Source: Komagataeibacter sucrofermentans DSM 15973
GTDB lineage: Bacteria; Pseudomonadota; Alphaproteobacteria; Acetobacterales; Acetobacteraceae
Direction of reading: 5' to 3'
NCBI RefSeq assembly: GCF_040581405.1
Contig: NZ_CP137157.1
Coordinates: forward strand, 1,306,001 to 1,370,000
Length of the DNA stretch: 64,000 nt
This document shows positions 49,703-58,529 of the stretch, in pieces; the first letter of the stretch is position 1; the number at the start of each line of letters is the position of its first letter. Made by a program: the position numbers and the translations under genes. The notes below the pieces were generated by a model. The model ran no database searches. It saw nothing but the letters and a program-made list of their open reading frames with translations, and was not told the origin of the DNA.

Positions 49703-51631
49703 TCACCTGATTCGCAAGCCTTCGGATGCATCTTGTTCAGGCGTCTGATTTTGGTCTGTCTGATGGCCTGAAACCTGCTGATGATATTCCTGCGCTTGTT
49801 GTGCAATCAGTTTATCCAGCGTCTTGTTTTCATCTTCAATGCGTATGTGTTCGCGGATTTCACCGTGCGCGTGCGTGATATGCGTTTTTAACCCGTCTAT
49901 ATCTGCGAATTGTGACTCATATTTTGATGTTTCACCGTTCCAAATCTTCCTTAATTCAATTAATGTCAATTTGTCGTATTCGTTTGCCGATTTATCTAAT
50001 TCCTTCATATATAACTCAGGGAACAGATTCGCTATTTGTTCACTCATGTAGTCGTTTCCAAGGTCGTTTAACCATTCCTGAAATCCTGCATGTGGCACGT
50101 CATGTTTTTTGCATAAATTCGAATATGTCATATATGCCGAACGATATAAACCAAGTGCTTTATATGTCACCGTTTTCTTTTCTTGTTCGGTCATTAAATC
50201 AAAGTCTTCACGTGACACGGGTGGCTGAACATCTGGTTTTTTAATAATAGGTGTTGGCTTATTTTTTCTTATTGAATATCCGAATAAGCGCAGGAACATA
50301 TCAACAAGTAACAAAGATACATTTGCATCTATAGATTTATTATATGTATCTATATGATACTCTTGGTCTTTTATATTTTTGTATTGTTCTCTATAAAAAT
50401 CACGATTGCCCGTTTTTTCTTTTGCTAATTTATCTTTTATATTTTGTAAATATTCAGGCGTGATAATCGCAAACTTTTCCCTTTTTTTGAAATCCCCGCG
50501 CTTTCTTATTTTTGCTGATGCGATGACATTTTTAGAATGTGCGACTGGTTTTTTATAATCTCGTTGTTCTGTTCCGCTATCGTGTTCAACAGGTCTAAAA
50601 TCTGCTGAATCGGGTCTGGCTGGTCGTTTTCTGGTTTGTCTGTTAGCAAATCCAAAATCTGTCCTGTGTCCGCTTTCACCTTCATCAATGTCGGGTTTTC
50701 TTGTGGTCGTGTGGTCGTTTTTGGTTTTTGCTGAATCGGCTTTTTTGGTGTTGGTGTCGGTTTCTTTTTTTCTTCCGTTTTCGTTTTGTTCGGCCATAAT
50801 TTCATTGGTCTGCTCCTTGTAATCATTAAACATTTTTGCAAAATCTTGTTTCTTAATTTTCAAAAGTCGGCTGGCTGAACCAACCAAGACACCGTCCCGC
50901 TCAATTATGAACGTGTCCTTTTTGATTCCTTTTTTTAGTAAAAATCCGTTTTCATTTAATGCGCTGATAAACGCTTTTATGCCGTCGCATTGTTTCCATA
51001 TCGCTGATATGCGGGCCTTCTCATCTGGTAGTGATAAGCCCTGGCGCTCTGCTATTCTGCGGGTTTCTTCACCATATGATGCGTGCGGTAACGGTGCGCT
51101 TGTTGTGTGCTGTATGGCTTTCGCTTGTGCTGTTTTCCCCTCATCAAGCAACTGTTTAAAAACGGCTTTGTTGTGCTTGCCTGTTAAGATTTTCTGACCT
51201 GTTCGGATTTCGGACAAACGGCTAAGTTTCTCGTTTCTTTTGTAATTATTCCGCATATTTAAGGCTTTGCCTGTCTGCGGGTTTAGATGCGGGGCAATTA
51301 AATGCCAATGTATCGGGCTGTTGCTTGCGGTTGCGCGTTTTTTGCGGTGTTCAACAATCACGCAATCATTTAATTCAAAGCCATACTCTTTTGATATCGC
51401 TTTAAAATCTTCTTGCGCTTGCTCTCTTGATATTTCTTTATCGGGGGAAATCTTAAAATGATGAAAGCCATACTTTAGCCCCGCATTGTGTGCATCTTGC
51501 ATCATGTCTTCCATTGTTTCGGGACAACCCTGCAATGGTGTAATTTGTTCGTTTGCGGGTCCGCTGAATATGTGTTTTGCGGTCTTTTGGTGCCCCGCTG
51601 ATGCCAATATTTGCCCGCCTTTTATAATCAT
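49703..51631 (-). CDS. Relaxase (mobilisation nuclease)
   Basis: 642 residues. The N-terminal 200 residues form the relaxase domain: GFHHFKISPDKEISREQAQE, then SPIHWHLIAPHLNPQTGK with the metal-binding histidines at about 108, 110 and 115. A long charged linker and coiled C terminus follow, including one hydrophobic segment near residue 430 (VSLLLVDMFLRLFGY). It nicks oriT and pilots the strand in conjugative mobilisation. It overlaps MobC by four bases. Mob family (MOBP or MOBQ) not decided. Confidence 0.85.
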   Translation of the reverse strand: MIIKGGQILASAGHQKTAKHIFSGPANEQITPLQGCPETMEDMMQDAHNAGLKYGFHHFKISPDKEISREQAQEDFKAISKEYGFELNDCVIVEHRKKRATASNSPIHWHLIAPHLNPQTGKALNMRNNYKRNEKLSRLSEIRTGQKILTGKHNKAVFKQLLDEGKTAQAKAIQHTTSAPLPHASYGEETRRIAERQGLSLPDEKARISAIWKQCDGIKAFISALNENGFLLKKGIKKDTFIIERDGVLVGSASRLLKIKKQDFAKMFNDYKEQTNEIMAEQNENGRKKETDTNTKKADSAKTKNDHTTTRKPDIDEGESGHRTDFGFANRQTRKRPARPDSADFRPVEHDSGTEQRDYKKPVAHSKNVIASAKIRKRGDFKKREKFAIITPEYLQNIKDKLAKEKTGNRDFYREQYKNIKDQEYHIDTYNKSIDANVSLLLVDMFLRLFGYSIRKNKPTPIIKKPDVQPPVSREDFDLMTEQEKKTVTYKALGLYRSAYMTYSNLCKKHDVPHAGFQEWLNDLGNDYMSEQIANLFPELYMKELDKSANEYDKLTLIELRKIWNGETSKYESQFADIDGLKTHITHAHGEIREHIRIEDENKTLDKLIAQQAQEYHQQVSGHQTDQNQTPEQDASEGLRIR

Positions 51632-51963
51632 GACAACCGCCCCCGCATTGATGCCGTTAGTTTTGCTAACTGCTTGCGTAAGCGTGTTATTTCTTTCAAT
51701 TCGTCGTTTATGTTTCCTATTTGTTCGCCACCGTTCACGCGCTTTGCAATCTGATTCAGATTGTTGCCCTGTGCTGATAATTCGCGCCTAATCGCTTGTA
51801 ATTCCGTGCGTATTTCGTCGCCTTTTGTGTTGGTTACAATGGCTTGCGTAATATGCTCACGGACAAGAACAGAAAGGCTTTTTTTTATTGATTTTGCGTA
51901 TGACTGCGCTTTTGCTTTTTCGTTGTCGGTCATACGGATATGCAATGTTGATTCGCGTATCAT
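51628..51963 (-). CDS. mobC: MobC-like relaxosome accessory protein
   Basis: 111 residues. The N-terminal MIRESTLHIRMTDNEKAKAQ is ribbon-helix-helix-like and the C-terminal ELQAIRRELSAQGNNLNQIA with KRVN is the MobC signature. It helps open oriT and recruits the relaxase. It is translationally coupled to the relaxase gene. Confidence 0.87.
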   Translation of the reverse strand: MIRESTLHIRMTDNEKAKAQSYAKSIKKSLSVLVREHITQAIVTNTKGDEIRTELQAIRRELSAQGNNLNQIAKRVNGGEQIGNINDELKEITRLRKQLAKLTASMRGRLS

Positions 51964-51972
51964 TTTTGCAAA

Positions 51973-52146
51973 TCACAGTTTTATGCCGTGCGTATAATGT
52001 GCAAGCCACACGTCTATATTGCTTGCGTCATCTTTATTGAATTCAATATATTTCAATAATTCTTTTTTTTCTTGTCTTGATAAATGTGATACCCTCATAT
52101 CAAAATATGTTATGTCATCATGTGATGTATTATTTTCCTTTTTCAT
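51973..52146 (-). CDS. 57-residue protein upstream of MobC
   Basis: MKKENNTSHDDITYFDMRVS, then HLSRQEKKELLKYIEFNKDD, then ASNIDVWLAHYTHGIKL. An AGGGGG site lies about seven bases before the ATG at 52,146 (a second ATG at 52,152 is too close to it). It stops nine bases before MobC starts, so it is probably in the same operon. Function unknown; a relaxosome accessory role is possible. Confidence 0.65.
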   Translation of the reverse strand: MKKENNTSHDDITYFDMRVSHLSRQEKKELLKYIEFNKDDASNIDVWLAHYTHGIKL

Positions 52147-52158
52147 TATCATTCCCCC

Positions 52159-52644
52159 TTATTTATTATATTCTGCTAACTTTTTTAGAATTGTATTTTT
52201 TGCTATTCGTGTCGTTTTTTTTGTCTGCAATGTTCTTGAAAAAGCAGACCACCATCCTTTTGACATATATACATAGTCTGGTTGTAATTCTTTCCATTTT
52301 TCACATATATATTCTTTCATTTCTTTTGATAATGTTGTGCTGTAACATTTTCCAGACATTGTGACACCGAACATTTTGAAACCATAATATTGATTTACTG
52401 ATTTCATAATTGCGTTTATTTTTGCATTTCTTCCTTGTTTTTCAAACGGTCTTATTTTTATAGAAAAATTAACCGTCTCCTGTGCTATCTTTTTCAGTTT
52501 TATATCATCAAAAAATATCATGTCTTTCGTAATAAATTGCGTCGGCGTTTTATGTATTTGATAGACTGAAAACAAAGATTTGCCACCGATGATAGGCATA
52601 CCGACGGTTTCCGTCATTGATGCTAAATAATTGTAATCAATCAT
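52159..52644 (-). CDS. Element 2 protein of unknown function
   Basis: 161 residues from MIDYNYLASMTETVGMPIIG, basic, with SVYQIHKTPTQFITKDMIFF and a basic C-terminal part (RTLQTKKTTRIAKNTILKKL). AAGGGG lies upstream of the ATG. It precedes the 57-residue gene and mobC on the same strand. Unrecognised. Confidence 0.65.
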   Translation of the reverse strand: MIDYNYLASMTETVGMPIIGGKSLFSVYQIHKTPTQFITKDMIFFDDIKLKKIAQETVNFSIKIRPFEKQGRNAKINAIMKSVNQYYGFKMFGVTMSGKCYSTTLSKEMKEYICEKWKELQPDYVYMSKGWWSAFSRTLQTKKTTRIAKNTILKKLAEYNK

Positions 52645-52657
52645 ATCTTTTCCCCTT

Positions 52658-52921
52658 TTATATCTTGTTTCTTTCGTTAATATTTTGTGTGAAATTAGGT
52701 TTTTCAGGTGTTTTGATTTCTGGTTTCTTTACTTCTTCATCGGTCTTGATTTCTTCTTTTTTGTTTTCTGATTTGTGTATTTTCATCAAGTCTGTTTTAA
52801 TTTTCTGCAAACTATTGATGTGTGTTATTGTGTAGCGGTTGCCCTGATTGTTCAGTTCGGCATTTTCAAAAATATTGATAATTTCATTTAACTTGTTGAT
52901 TAATATTGACGTGTTTGACAT
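52658..52921 (-). CDS. Small charged element 2 protein
   Basis: 87 residues from MSNTSILINKLNEIINIFEN behind a strong AAGGAG site. The C-terminal third is Lys/Glu/Pro-rich (KKEEIKTDEEVKKPEIKTPE) and probably disordered. First gene of the leftward mobilisation cluster. Function unknown. Confidence 0.62.
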   Translation of the reverse strand: MSNTSILINKLNEIINIFENAELNNQGNRYTITHINSLQKIKTDLMKIHKSENKKEEIKTDEEVKKPEIKTPEKPNFTQNINERNKI

Positions 52922-52929
52922 TGATGTAT

Positions 52930-53234
52930 CTCCTTGCAATTTATTCATGTGTATTCATGAACTTCATACATCTATGTAAACAGATATATTCTTAATACTC
53001 AAGAAAATCGTGTATTGTTGTCTATATTGCCAGGCATGGCGAATGTTAACACATTCACCAACTGGCAAAGGGGATAAAATCCCCTGTTGAACCCCTTTTC
53101 ATCAGCATCATGACGCTGCGCGGGCTACGCCTGACGATTGCTCATCGTCATCCTGATGACCGCCGATATTTTGCCGTGTGCGCCTGCTTTTTGCTCATGG
53201 AAAGGCGAAGGAAGGGCGTCCCCTTCCGGTGCCT
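52930..53234. other. Intergenic region with hairpins, GC-rich island
   Basis: No convincing gene. GAATGT-taac-ACATTC (53,041-53,056) and GGGGAT-aaa-ATCCCC (53,070-53,084) are perfect hairpins. From about 53,100 to 53,280 the DNA is GC-richer than the rest of element 2 and also spans the 3' end of rep, suggesting a segment of different origin. Candidate replication or transfer origin, or the promoter zone for the mobilisation genes. Confidence 0.45.
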
Positions 53235-54782
53235 TCACAGCCTTCTACGGGCATCTGTGACGTATCGGGCATACTGGTGCTGTCTGCATGGTGGCGGTAT
53301 CCCCGTTATGTGTTTGTGTGACGTGTTTGTTTCCATATTTTGACTCCTTTTTTCTATTGACATGATTGCGTATTTTTGTATTTGTGCTATTGTTGGACCT
53401 CTTACGCGCACCCGTTCTTTTTTATTAATATTGTATACCTTATCGACTACACTACAGTTTCCGCCATTTTTTGAATGACCACTTGGAATACAAAAACTGA
53501 CGGCTTGAATCTTCGACGTTTCTGACGACAACCACGAACAACAACATTTTTTTAAATCTTTGAAAGCGCCAAGGTTATCAAGAACGGTCATCATGTTTCT
53601 TCGCTCTATGTGAAGCTTGATATATCGTTCCCTGTTGAATTGTTTTTTTTGTTCCGTTGTCATCCCTGCTTTGATTGATGCAAGCCTTTTGCGTCCAGCC
53701 TTTGACAACTTGTTATTATCGAAAACATTCACTTCGTGCGGGACTCTGAACATTCGGTCGTATGATTTGATGACGCCCTTTGGTATTCCGAAAAAGCGGG
53801 TTTCTGATGACACGACGAACTTTGATTCCTGTTTGTGGTGGTCATCAATAACATCAACTTTTGTGATGTATCGTGCCACGTGTTTTGCTGTTCCTTCGGT
53901 TATTCGTTGGATGCATTTTCCTTCACCAAAAGGATGATTTGCGTACTTTTTGTATAAGTTAAGTTCCATTTCATCGATTATGTCTGATGGTGTAAATATG
54001 ATGGCATGCATGTGCCATATTCCAGATGGCCGTTGTTCCATGGATTTCATGCCGAAGTTTTTGATATTTCGGTCATGTAGGGCTTTCTGCAATCCGTTCC
54101 ATATGTCTGTGATGCATTGCTTTGATTGTCTGATGTTATTGCGGTCGCATGTTATTGTTAGGAACGTGCCCTTGTAGTCGTGACGTTGTGCGAACTCTTC
54201 CAAGCCACCAAGCAATGCGCGATTTCTGTACAATCTGGAACGCTTGGCGCGGTCGTTATCGGATAGGTCATATATTGGCTTAATGGTTTCCTGTTTTCCG
54301 TATTCATTTTTTCCAAAATGATACCAGTTGGTGGGCTGTTTGCTGTCATCATCTGTTATCGGTTCCTGGCCTGTTATCGGTTCGATTTCATTGAAATCAG
54401 GAAACTGTGACAAGACACGTGAAGCCCAGTCGTTTCCTTGTTTTTTGTATTCATTCAGGTGTGAAATCAGGCATGCCTTCAGTTCCCCGATTGTCCACCT
54501 TTCAGGTGTTCCGTCATCCCTGATTACGTCCACAGGGTCGGTATCGGATAACATTGATATGTTTGGTATGTGTTCGCGTCTTAGCCGTGTGACCTGTTGT
54601 TTGATAACGGGCTGTGCCTTTGCCATTTGCCACATTGATAACGGCGTATATGACGGGGCTGGTGGCTTGATGACGGGTTTTGATTCCTGTTCAGCCATCT
54701 GCCACATGCTGACGGGCTTAAACTTTTTTGCATGTGATTGATTTTTTTTCTTGATGTTTTCACATTTGTTTATTACATTCAT
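53235..54782 (-). CDS. rep: Rolling-circle replication initiator (HUH endonuclease)
   Basis: 515 residues. GTFLTITCDRN at about 205-215 (motif 1), GIWHMHAIIF with the HUH histidines at 257/259 (motif 2) and VARYITK with Tyr305 and Lys308 (motif 3) define an HUH replication endonuclease like phage P2 gpA and related plasmid Rep proteins. The N terminus has a repeated SMWQMA motif (residues 25-30 and 49-54). The C-terminal 60 residues cover a GC-richer segment and may be an added tail. It would nick a double-strand origin. Confidence 0.87.
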   Translation of the reverse strand: MNVINKCENIKKKNQSHAKKFKPVSMWQMAEQESKPVIKPPAPSYTPLSMWQMAKAQPVIKQQVTRLRREHIPNISMLSDTDPVDVIRDDGTPERWTIGELKACLISHLNEYKKQGNDWASRVLSQFPDFNEIEPITGQEPITDDDSKQPTNWYHFGKNEYGKQETIKPIYDLSDNDRAKRSRLYRNRALLGGLEEFAQRHDYKGTFLTITCDRNNIRQSKQCITDIWNGLQKALHDRNIKNFGMKSMEQRPSGIWHMHAIIFTPSDIIDEMELNLYKKYANHPFGEGKCIQRITEGTAKHVARYITKVDVIDDHHKQESKFVVSSETRFFGIPKGVIKSYDRMFRVPHEVNVFDNNKLSKAGRKRLASIKAGMTTEQKKQFNRERYIKLHIERRNMMTVLDNLGAFKDLKKCCCSWLSSETSKIQAVSFCIPSGHSKNGGNCSVVDKVYNINKKERVRVRGPTIAQIQKYAIMSIEKRSQNMETNTSHKHITGIPPPCRQHQYARYVTDARRRL

Positions 54783-55141
54783 AGTTATAGACCTCGTGCT
54801 ATTTTGGTGCGAATGTTCCTTTTGTCTGGGGGGATTGCGGGAACGGGTTAATTAGTTTGGGGCATCACCATTTTATGGTGGTGCCTTTTCTATTATGAAA
54901 CCAGATTTTTATGAAAAAGCAAAGAAAATTATTGACCTTTATGTTCAGGTCATTAGCATAAACGCCCTTAAAATGTAATTCTTTCGGCATCATGGTGTGG
55001 CACGTTGATTTTGTGAAAAATCAACTATGTCCCGAAGCGCCACGACAAGCATCACGTCAAGCGTGATGCTTGTGTTTGATGCCACCCACCTTCTAAATGG
55101 ATTTCAAAAGTACGACTGATGTCATTTATTATTTTATATAT
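54783..55141. other. Hairpin cluster between Rep and DUF4062 genes, candidate origin
   Basis: Four strong inverted repeats: GGCATCACCA/TGGTGGTGCC (54,861-54,885, followed by TTTTC, a likely terminator), TGACCT/AGGTCA (54,933-54,952), GTTGATTTT/AAAATCAAC (55,004-55,025) and CAAGCATCACG/CGTGATGCTTG (55,046-55,072). Concentrated stem-loops beside a rolling-circle rep gene are typical of double- or single-strand origins, or oriT. A 27-codon frame at 54,895-54,978 is too weak to call. Confidence 0.5.
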
Positions 55142-56149
55142 TTAGAACGGTATTTCATCATCGTCGCCAGGCGTATTTAATTCTACTAAACTTATTAAAG
55201 AATCATCCCAGTCGCCGGGAAGCATCGGCTTTAAAGATTTATTTTCATCAAATAGTGATTTTGACACTTGGAATATATAATGTGTATCTTTACCCATACT
55301 GACATTGTAAACGGTAAAATCGTCTCTATCTTCTTCATCCCATAATTTGGGTGAAGAAACTAATTTTTTGCCTGCGCGAGCATAGCGAAGCCATTCGTCC
55401 ATTTCATGTTCGTTGGTAAAAAATAGTCGATATCTCACACGTAAAAGTTTCCGCATTGCTGAAAATAAAGGATGATTTTGGATAAGGATTTCATCCATCA
55501 TGCGGTTCTTATCGTCTGAATCGCCACTTGTTGATGTTGTGCGGTAAAGTTCTGCTAATCCTTCTAAAGTGGATGTGACCTGTTCCATTTTATTCATCAT
55601 ATCAACAAGTCGAACCTGCGCTTCTCCGTCAAGAAATCTTTCAAATAATCCAGCCCATTGTTCTCTTAAGTACGTAATAAGTTGTGGCATGCTATCAAAC
55701 GGGAATATTTGATTATTCGCGCTCATGGCATATATTTCATCTATGAATTTATATACTCTAACATCATCAACATGTGAATATTGTATGCCCTTGACATCCT
55801 TGTTTTTTACGTATGTAAAATACTCAGACATGACACCAGATTCTATAAATATATAAACCTGCTTACCCTGCTTTTGTGCAGTTTTTAATTCTATATTTGA
55901 TATGGAATATTTATCTGATGCTTTGGATTGTGAACCAAACCGTCCCCCAATAATTGATATTAAGATATGTACTTTATTAATTTCATTGTAGCAGTAATCT
56001 TCCAGGGCAGATTCTTTTCCGTAGGGTATTTGTCCTCTTTCGTTTAATACTGGCTCATAACCCATATCTCTTATAAAGTGTTCGAGTTCCCCACGAGCCA
56101 GCCGTAAATCATAAAAAGTAGAACTAACAAAAATACGCGGTTTAGCCAT
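55142..56149 (-). CDS. DUF4062-domain protein, candidate defence cargo
   Basis: 335 residues. The N-terminal domain reads MAKPRIFVSSTFYDLRLARG, LEHFIRDMGYEPVLNERGQI, VHILISIIGGRFGSQSKASD and YSISNIELKTAQKQGKQVYI, the DUF4062 fold (related to TIR/nucleoside-deoxyribosyltransferase-like domains). The remaining 200 residues are mainly helical and unrecognised, with no NTPase motif. DUF4062 commonly heads STAND or other defence proteins; here it is free-standing cargo next to the integrase. Activity is not predictable from sequence alone. Confidence 0.72.
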   Translation of the reverse strand: MAKPRIFVSSTFYDLRLARGELEHFIRDMGYEPVLNERGQIPYGKESALEDYCYNEINKVHILISIIGGRFGSQSKASDKYSISNIELKTAQKQGKQVYIFIESGVMSEYFTYVKNKDVKGIQYSHVDDVRVYKFIDEIYAMSANNQIFPFDSMPQLITYLREQWAGLFERFLDGEAQVRLVDMMNKMEQVTSTLEGLAELYRTTSTSGDSDDKNRMMDEILIQNHPLFSAMRKLLRVRYRLFFTNEHEMDEWLRYARAGKKLVSSPKLWDEEDRDDFTVYNVSMGKDTHYIFQVSKSLFDENKSLKPMLPGDWDDSLISLVELNTPGDDDEIPF

Positions 56150-56221
56150 AAAAATGTGCCTTATTGAAGGGAATATATTTCCCCAAAAAAATATGTGTTA
56201 TATCACAAAAAATCAACGATT

Positions 56222-57346
56222 TTATATGTCTTGTTCCAATTTGGCGCGGATGTCTTTTTCGCTGGCGTTCACATACCGCAACAGCGTTTGCATCGATTTG
56301 TGACCTGACTGGTTTGCGATAGCCCCGACCGATAGCCCTTTGTCTGCAAGCCTGCTGACTGCTTCGTGACGCAAATCATGAAGGCGTAGGTCTTTCAGTC
56401 CTGCTTTGTCACGCGCCCTGACAAACCAGTTTTCGACCGTATGTGATGAAATCGAAAACAGCGGTGTGTTGTCTGGTTTTGCCTTGATGCCATCATATAA
56501 TGGCTGGACTGCTTGAACTGCCCGTGATGATAGATATACGACGCGTCTGTGCCCGTTTTTCGTGTCTTTTTTCGTGACTGACCAGCCTCGCTTTGTTCGG
56601 CTGATTTCGTCTTTTGTGATGCTAAGGATTTCGGATTTTCGCATTCCTGTTTCGATGGATAATGTCATAAATGGCGTCATCTGGTCGGCATACATACCGT
56701 CTGCGATGGCATCCATTAAAACTTCTTCTTCATATTTGTTAAGTCGTCTTTGTCTGTTTCCGTGAACTGCGGGTAACGCAACGTCTTTGACGGGGTTTGA
56801 AATATCAAGCCCCCAGCCGTGTTTTGTCACTGGTTTTCCAGCAATTTCATAGATTGCTGAAATCCTATATATATCATTTCTGACGGTTGACGGTGACTTT
56901 GTTCTTGACCGTTCTTTAACCCATTCGGCTATCATGTGCGGTGTTATTTCGCAAAGTTTCATTTCTGAAAATCTTGATTGTTGCCATGCGTTCAATCTTA
57001 ATAATGCTTGCTTGAAACCTTTCAGCTTATCCAGTTCAGTTAGCTTATATTCTTGGATTGCGCGTGATAGCGTCCAGTCGATTGACGGCGTTGCGTCTTG
57101 CAGTCGTTCGTCTTCACGCTGTGCCTTCTTAGATTTTGCGGGTGCGGTCTTTTTCGGAATGTAGTCGTATTTATCAAACGGCTTGCCCGTTGCCAGTTCG
57201 TCCTTAATTGCGCGTTCAACTCGTTCCGTCCATTCCTTCGCCTGCGACCTAACTGGGAACGTAAGCGAAACTGAATGACCATTAAGCCTGACGGTCCCCG
57301 TATATTTCCAGGCTCCTACTTTCCCGCGTTTCTGAATCTGTTTCAT
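56222..57346 (-). CDS. int: Tyrosine integrase of element 2
   Basis: 374 residues with an arm-binding N terminus (GAWKYTGTVRLNGHSVSLTF), a core-binding domain and the catalytic set SIETGMRKSEIL, LHDLRHEAVSRLAD, SGHKSMQTLLRY. The sequence differs greatly from the prophage integrase, yet both elements use the same tRNA-Ser site. Its 5' end is about 100 bases from the attachment copy at 57,450. Confidence 0.93.
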   Translation of the reverse strand: MKQIQKRGKVGAWKYTGTVRLNGHSVSLTFPVRSQAKEWTERVERAIKDELATGKPFDKYDYIPKKTAPAKSKKAQREDERLQDATPSIDWTLSRAIQEYKLTELDKLKGFKQALLRLNAWQQSRFSEMKLCEITPHMIAEWVKERSRTKSPSTVRNDIYRISAIYEIAGKPVTKHGWGLDISNPVKDVALPAVHGNRQRRLNKYEEEVLMDAIADGMYADQMTPFMTLSIETGMRKSEILSITKDEISRTKRGWSVTKKDTKNGHRRVVYLSSRAVQAVQPLYDGIKAKPDNTPLFSISSHTVENWFVRARDKAGLKDLRLHDLRHEAVSRLADKGLSVGAIANQSGHKSMQTLLRYVNASEKDIRAKLEQDI

Positions 57347-57449
57347 GGAATCCGCCTGTTTTTGGTTGTTGTTGCCCCTATAATTAACATTCTAACAACA
57401 AATACAAAAAAAAGACAACAAATACAGGAAATCCGTAGCTTAGGGGGAA

Positions 57450-57510
57450 TTGCTAAACCGTTATACGATGTCAAGTCGTATCGAGAGTTCGAATCTCTTC
57501 CCCTCCGCCA
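57450..57510 (+). other. Attachment-site copy 3 (attR of element 2 / attL of relic element 3)
   Basis: 61 bases identical to the 3' part of the intact tRNA-Ser (TTGCTAAACC to CCA). Beyond the CCA the next ~60 bases also match the region beyond attL with few changes, including the hairpin terminator. The match means an element with the same left end as prophage 1 once stood here. Confidence 0.9.
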
Positions 57511-57581
57511 GAACTTATTGAAAAATAAGTAGAAATTACCAAGCGCCCTACGGGGCGCTTTGGTCGTTTTGGGGCGGTTTT

Positions 57582-57663
57582 TTAGGCCACTGTGGTAGAA
57601 ATTGTGGTACCTGCCGCAAAAATCTGCTCCGCCTGGAACTGGACCCGCTCCTGTTCCTCCACG
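57582..57663 (-). pseudogene. Integrase 3' relic (element 3)
   Basis: Reading leftward, the frame encodes VEEQERVQFQAEQIF then AAGTTISTTVA and a stop, closely matching the last 30 residues of the prophage 1 integrase. The rest of the gene is missing because an IS21-type element begins at 57,664. It is the only recognisable remnant of a third tRNA-Ser integrant. Confidence 0.88.
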
Positions 57664-57749
57664 TGTTGATTTTCACTGAGAACTGACCCGGGTTTTTCAT
57701 CAGGAATTGACCCAGCCAGATGCTATTTCAGGCATAGTGAGGCGGGCGG

Positions 57750-58529
57750 TCAAGAAGAGGATCTGTCCTTTTTGTTTTTTGACGCGGCGGTGCTGGCGCG
57801 GAACCTGTAGCTGTCATTTCCTGTCTCGAGGATATGACAGTGATGGGTCAGCCGATCGAGGAGCGCCGTCGTCATCTTCGGGTCACCAAAGACATCACCC
57901 CATTCACTGAAGCTGAGATTGGTTGTGATGATGACACTGGTGCGCTCGTAGAGGCGGCTGAGCAGATGGAACAGCAGGGCGCCCCCTGATGCACTGAAGG
58001 GGAGATAACCGAGTTCATCAAGGATCACGAGATCCAGGCGGAGCAGCCTGTCGGCAATCTGCCCGGCCCGGTTGGCGATCTTTTCCTGTTCGAGCGCATT
58101 GACCAGGTCGACCGTTGACCAGAAGCGCGCCTTCTTGCGGTGATGGGTGATCGCCTGGATGGCCAGCGCGGTCGCCAGGTGGGTTTTCCCGGTTCCCGGG
58201 CCACCGATCAGCACGACATTTTCAGCACGCTCGATGAAGTCCCCGCCATGGAGCTGGCGGATCATGGGCTCGTTGACCTGCGTATCGGCAAAGGAGAACC
58301 CGGACAGGTCCTTGTAGGCGGGGAACCGGGCGGTCTTTGTCTGGTAGGCGATGGAGCGGACTTCGCGTTCGGCCAGTTCCGCCTTCAGGAGCTGCGAGAG
58401 GATGGGGATGGCCGCCTCGAAGGCGGGCGCGCCCTGCTCGATGAGGTCGGCCGTGGCCTGGGCCATGCCATACATCCGCAATCCACGGAGCATGACGACA
58501 AGTGAAGCAGCAGCAGGATCATGACGCAT
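57750..58529 (-). CDS. istB: IS21 helper ATPase IstB
   Basis: 259 residues. [16 protein letters not shown] (Walker A), [12 protein letters not shown] (Walker B) and [20 protein letters not shown] are characteristic of IstB, the AAA+ protein that selects target DNA for IstA. The ATG at 58,529 overlaps istA by 11 bases and follows GAAGGGA at good spacing. The length is intact. Confidence 0.96.
   Translation of the reverse strand: MRHDPAAASLVVMLRGLRMYGMAQATADLIEQGAPAFEAAIPILSQLLKAELAEREVRSIAYQTKTARFPAYKDLSGFSFADTQVNEPMIRQLHGGDFIERAENVVLIGGPGTGKTHLATALAIQAITHHRKKARFWSTVDLVNALEQEKIANRAGQIADRLLRLDLVILDELGYLPFSASGGALLFHLLSRLYERTSVIITTNLSFSEWGDVFGDPKMTTALLDRLTHHCHILETGNDSYRFRASTAASKNKKDRSSS

Larger units (their letters stand above)
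49463..57510. mobile_element. Element 2: AT-rich mobilizable integrated plasmid-like element
   Basis: About 8 kb bounded by tRNA-Ser copies. It is clearly AT-rich compared with phage and host. Contents: relaxase and MobC, small unknown proteins, rolling-circle Rep, a hairpin cluster, a DUF4062 gene and an integrase next to its right attachment copy. No type IV secretion genes are present, so it would depend on a helper for transfer. Rep suggests it can replicate after excision. Confidence 0.85.

Noticed and set aside
54895-54978. 27-codon rightward frame after a terminator in element 2
   Set aside because: No ribosome site, short length and location in a hairpin-rich noncoding zone make translation unlikely.
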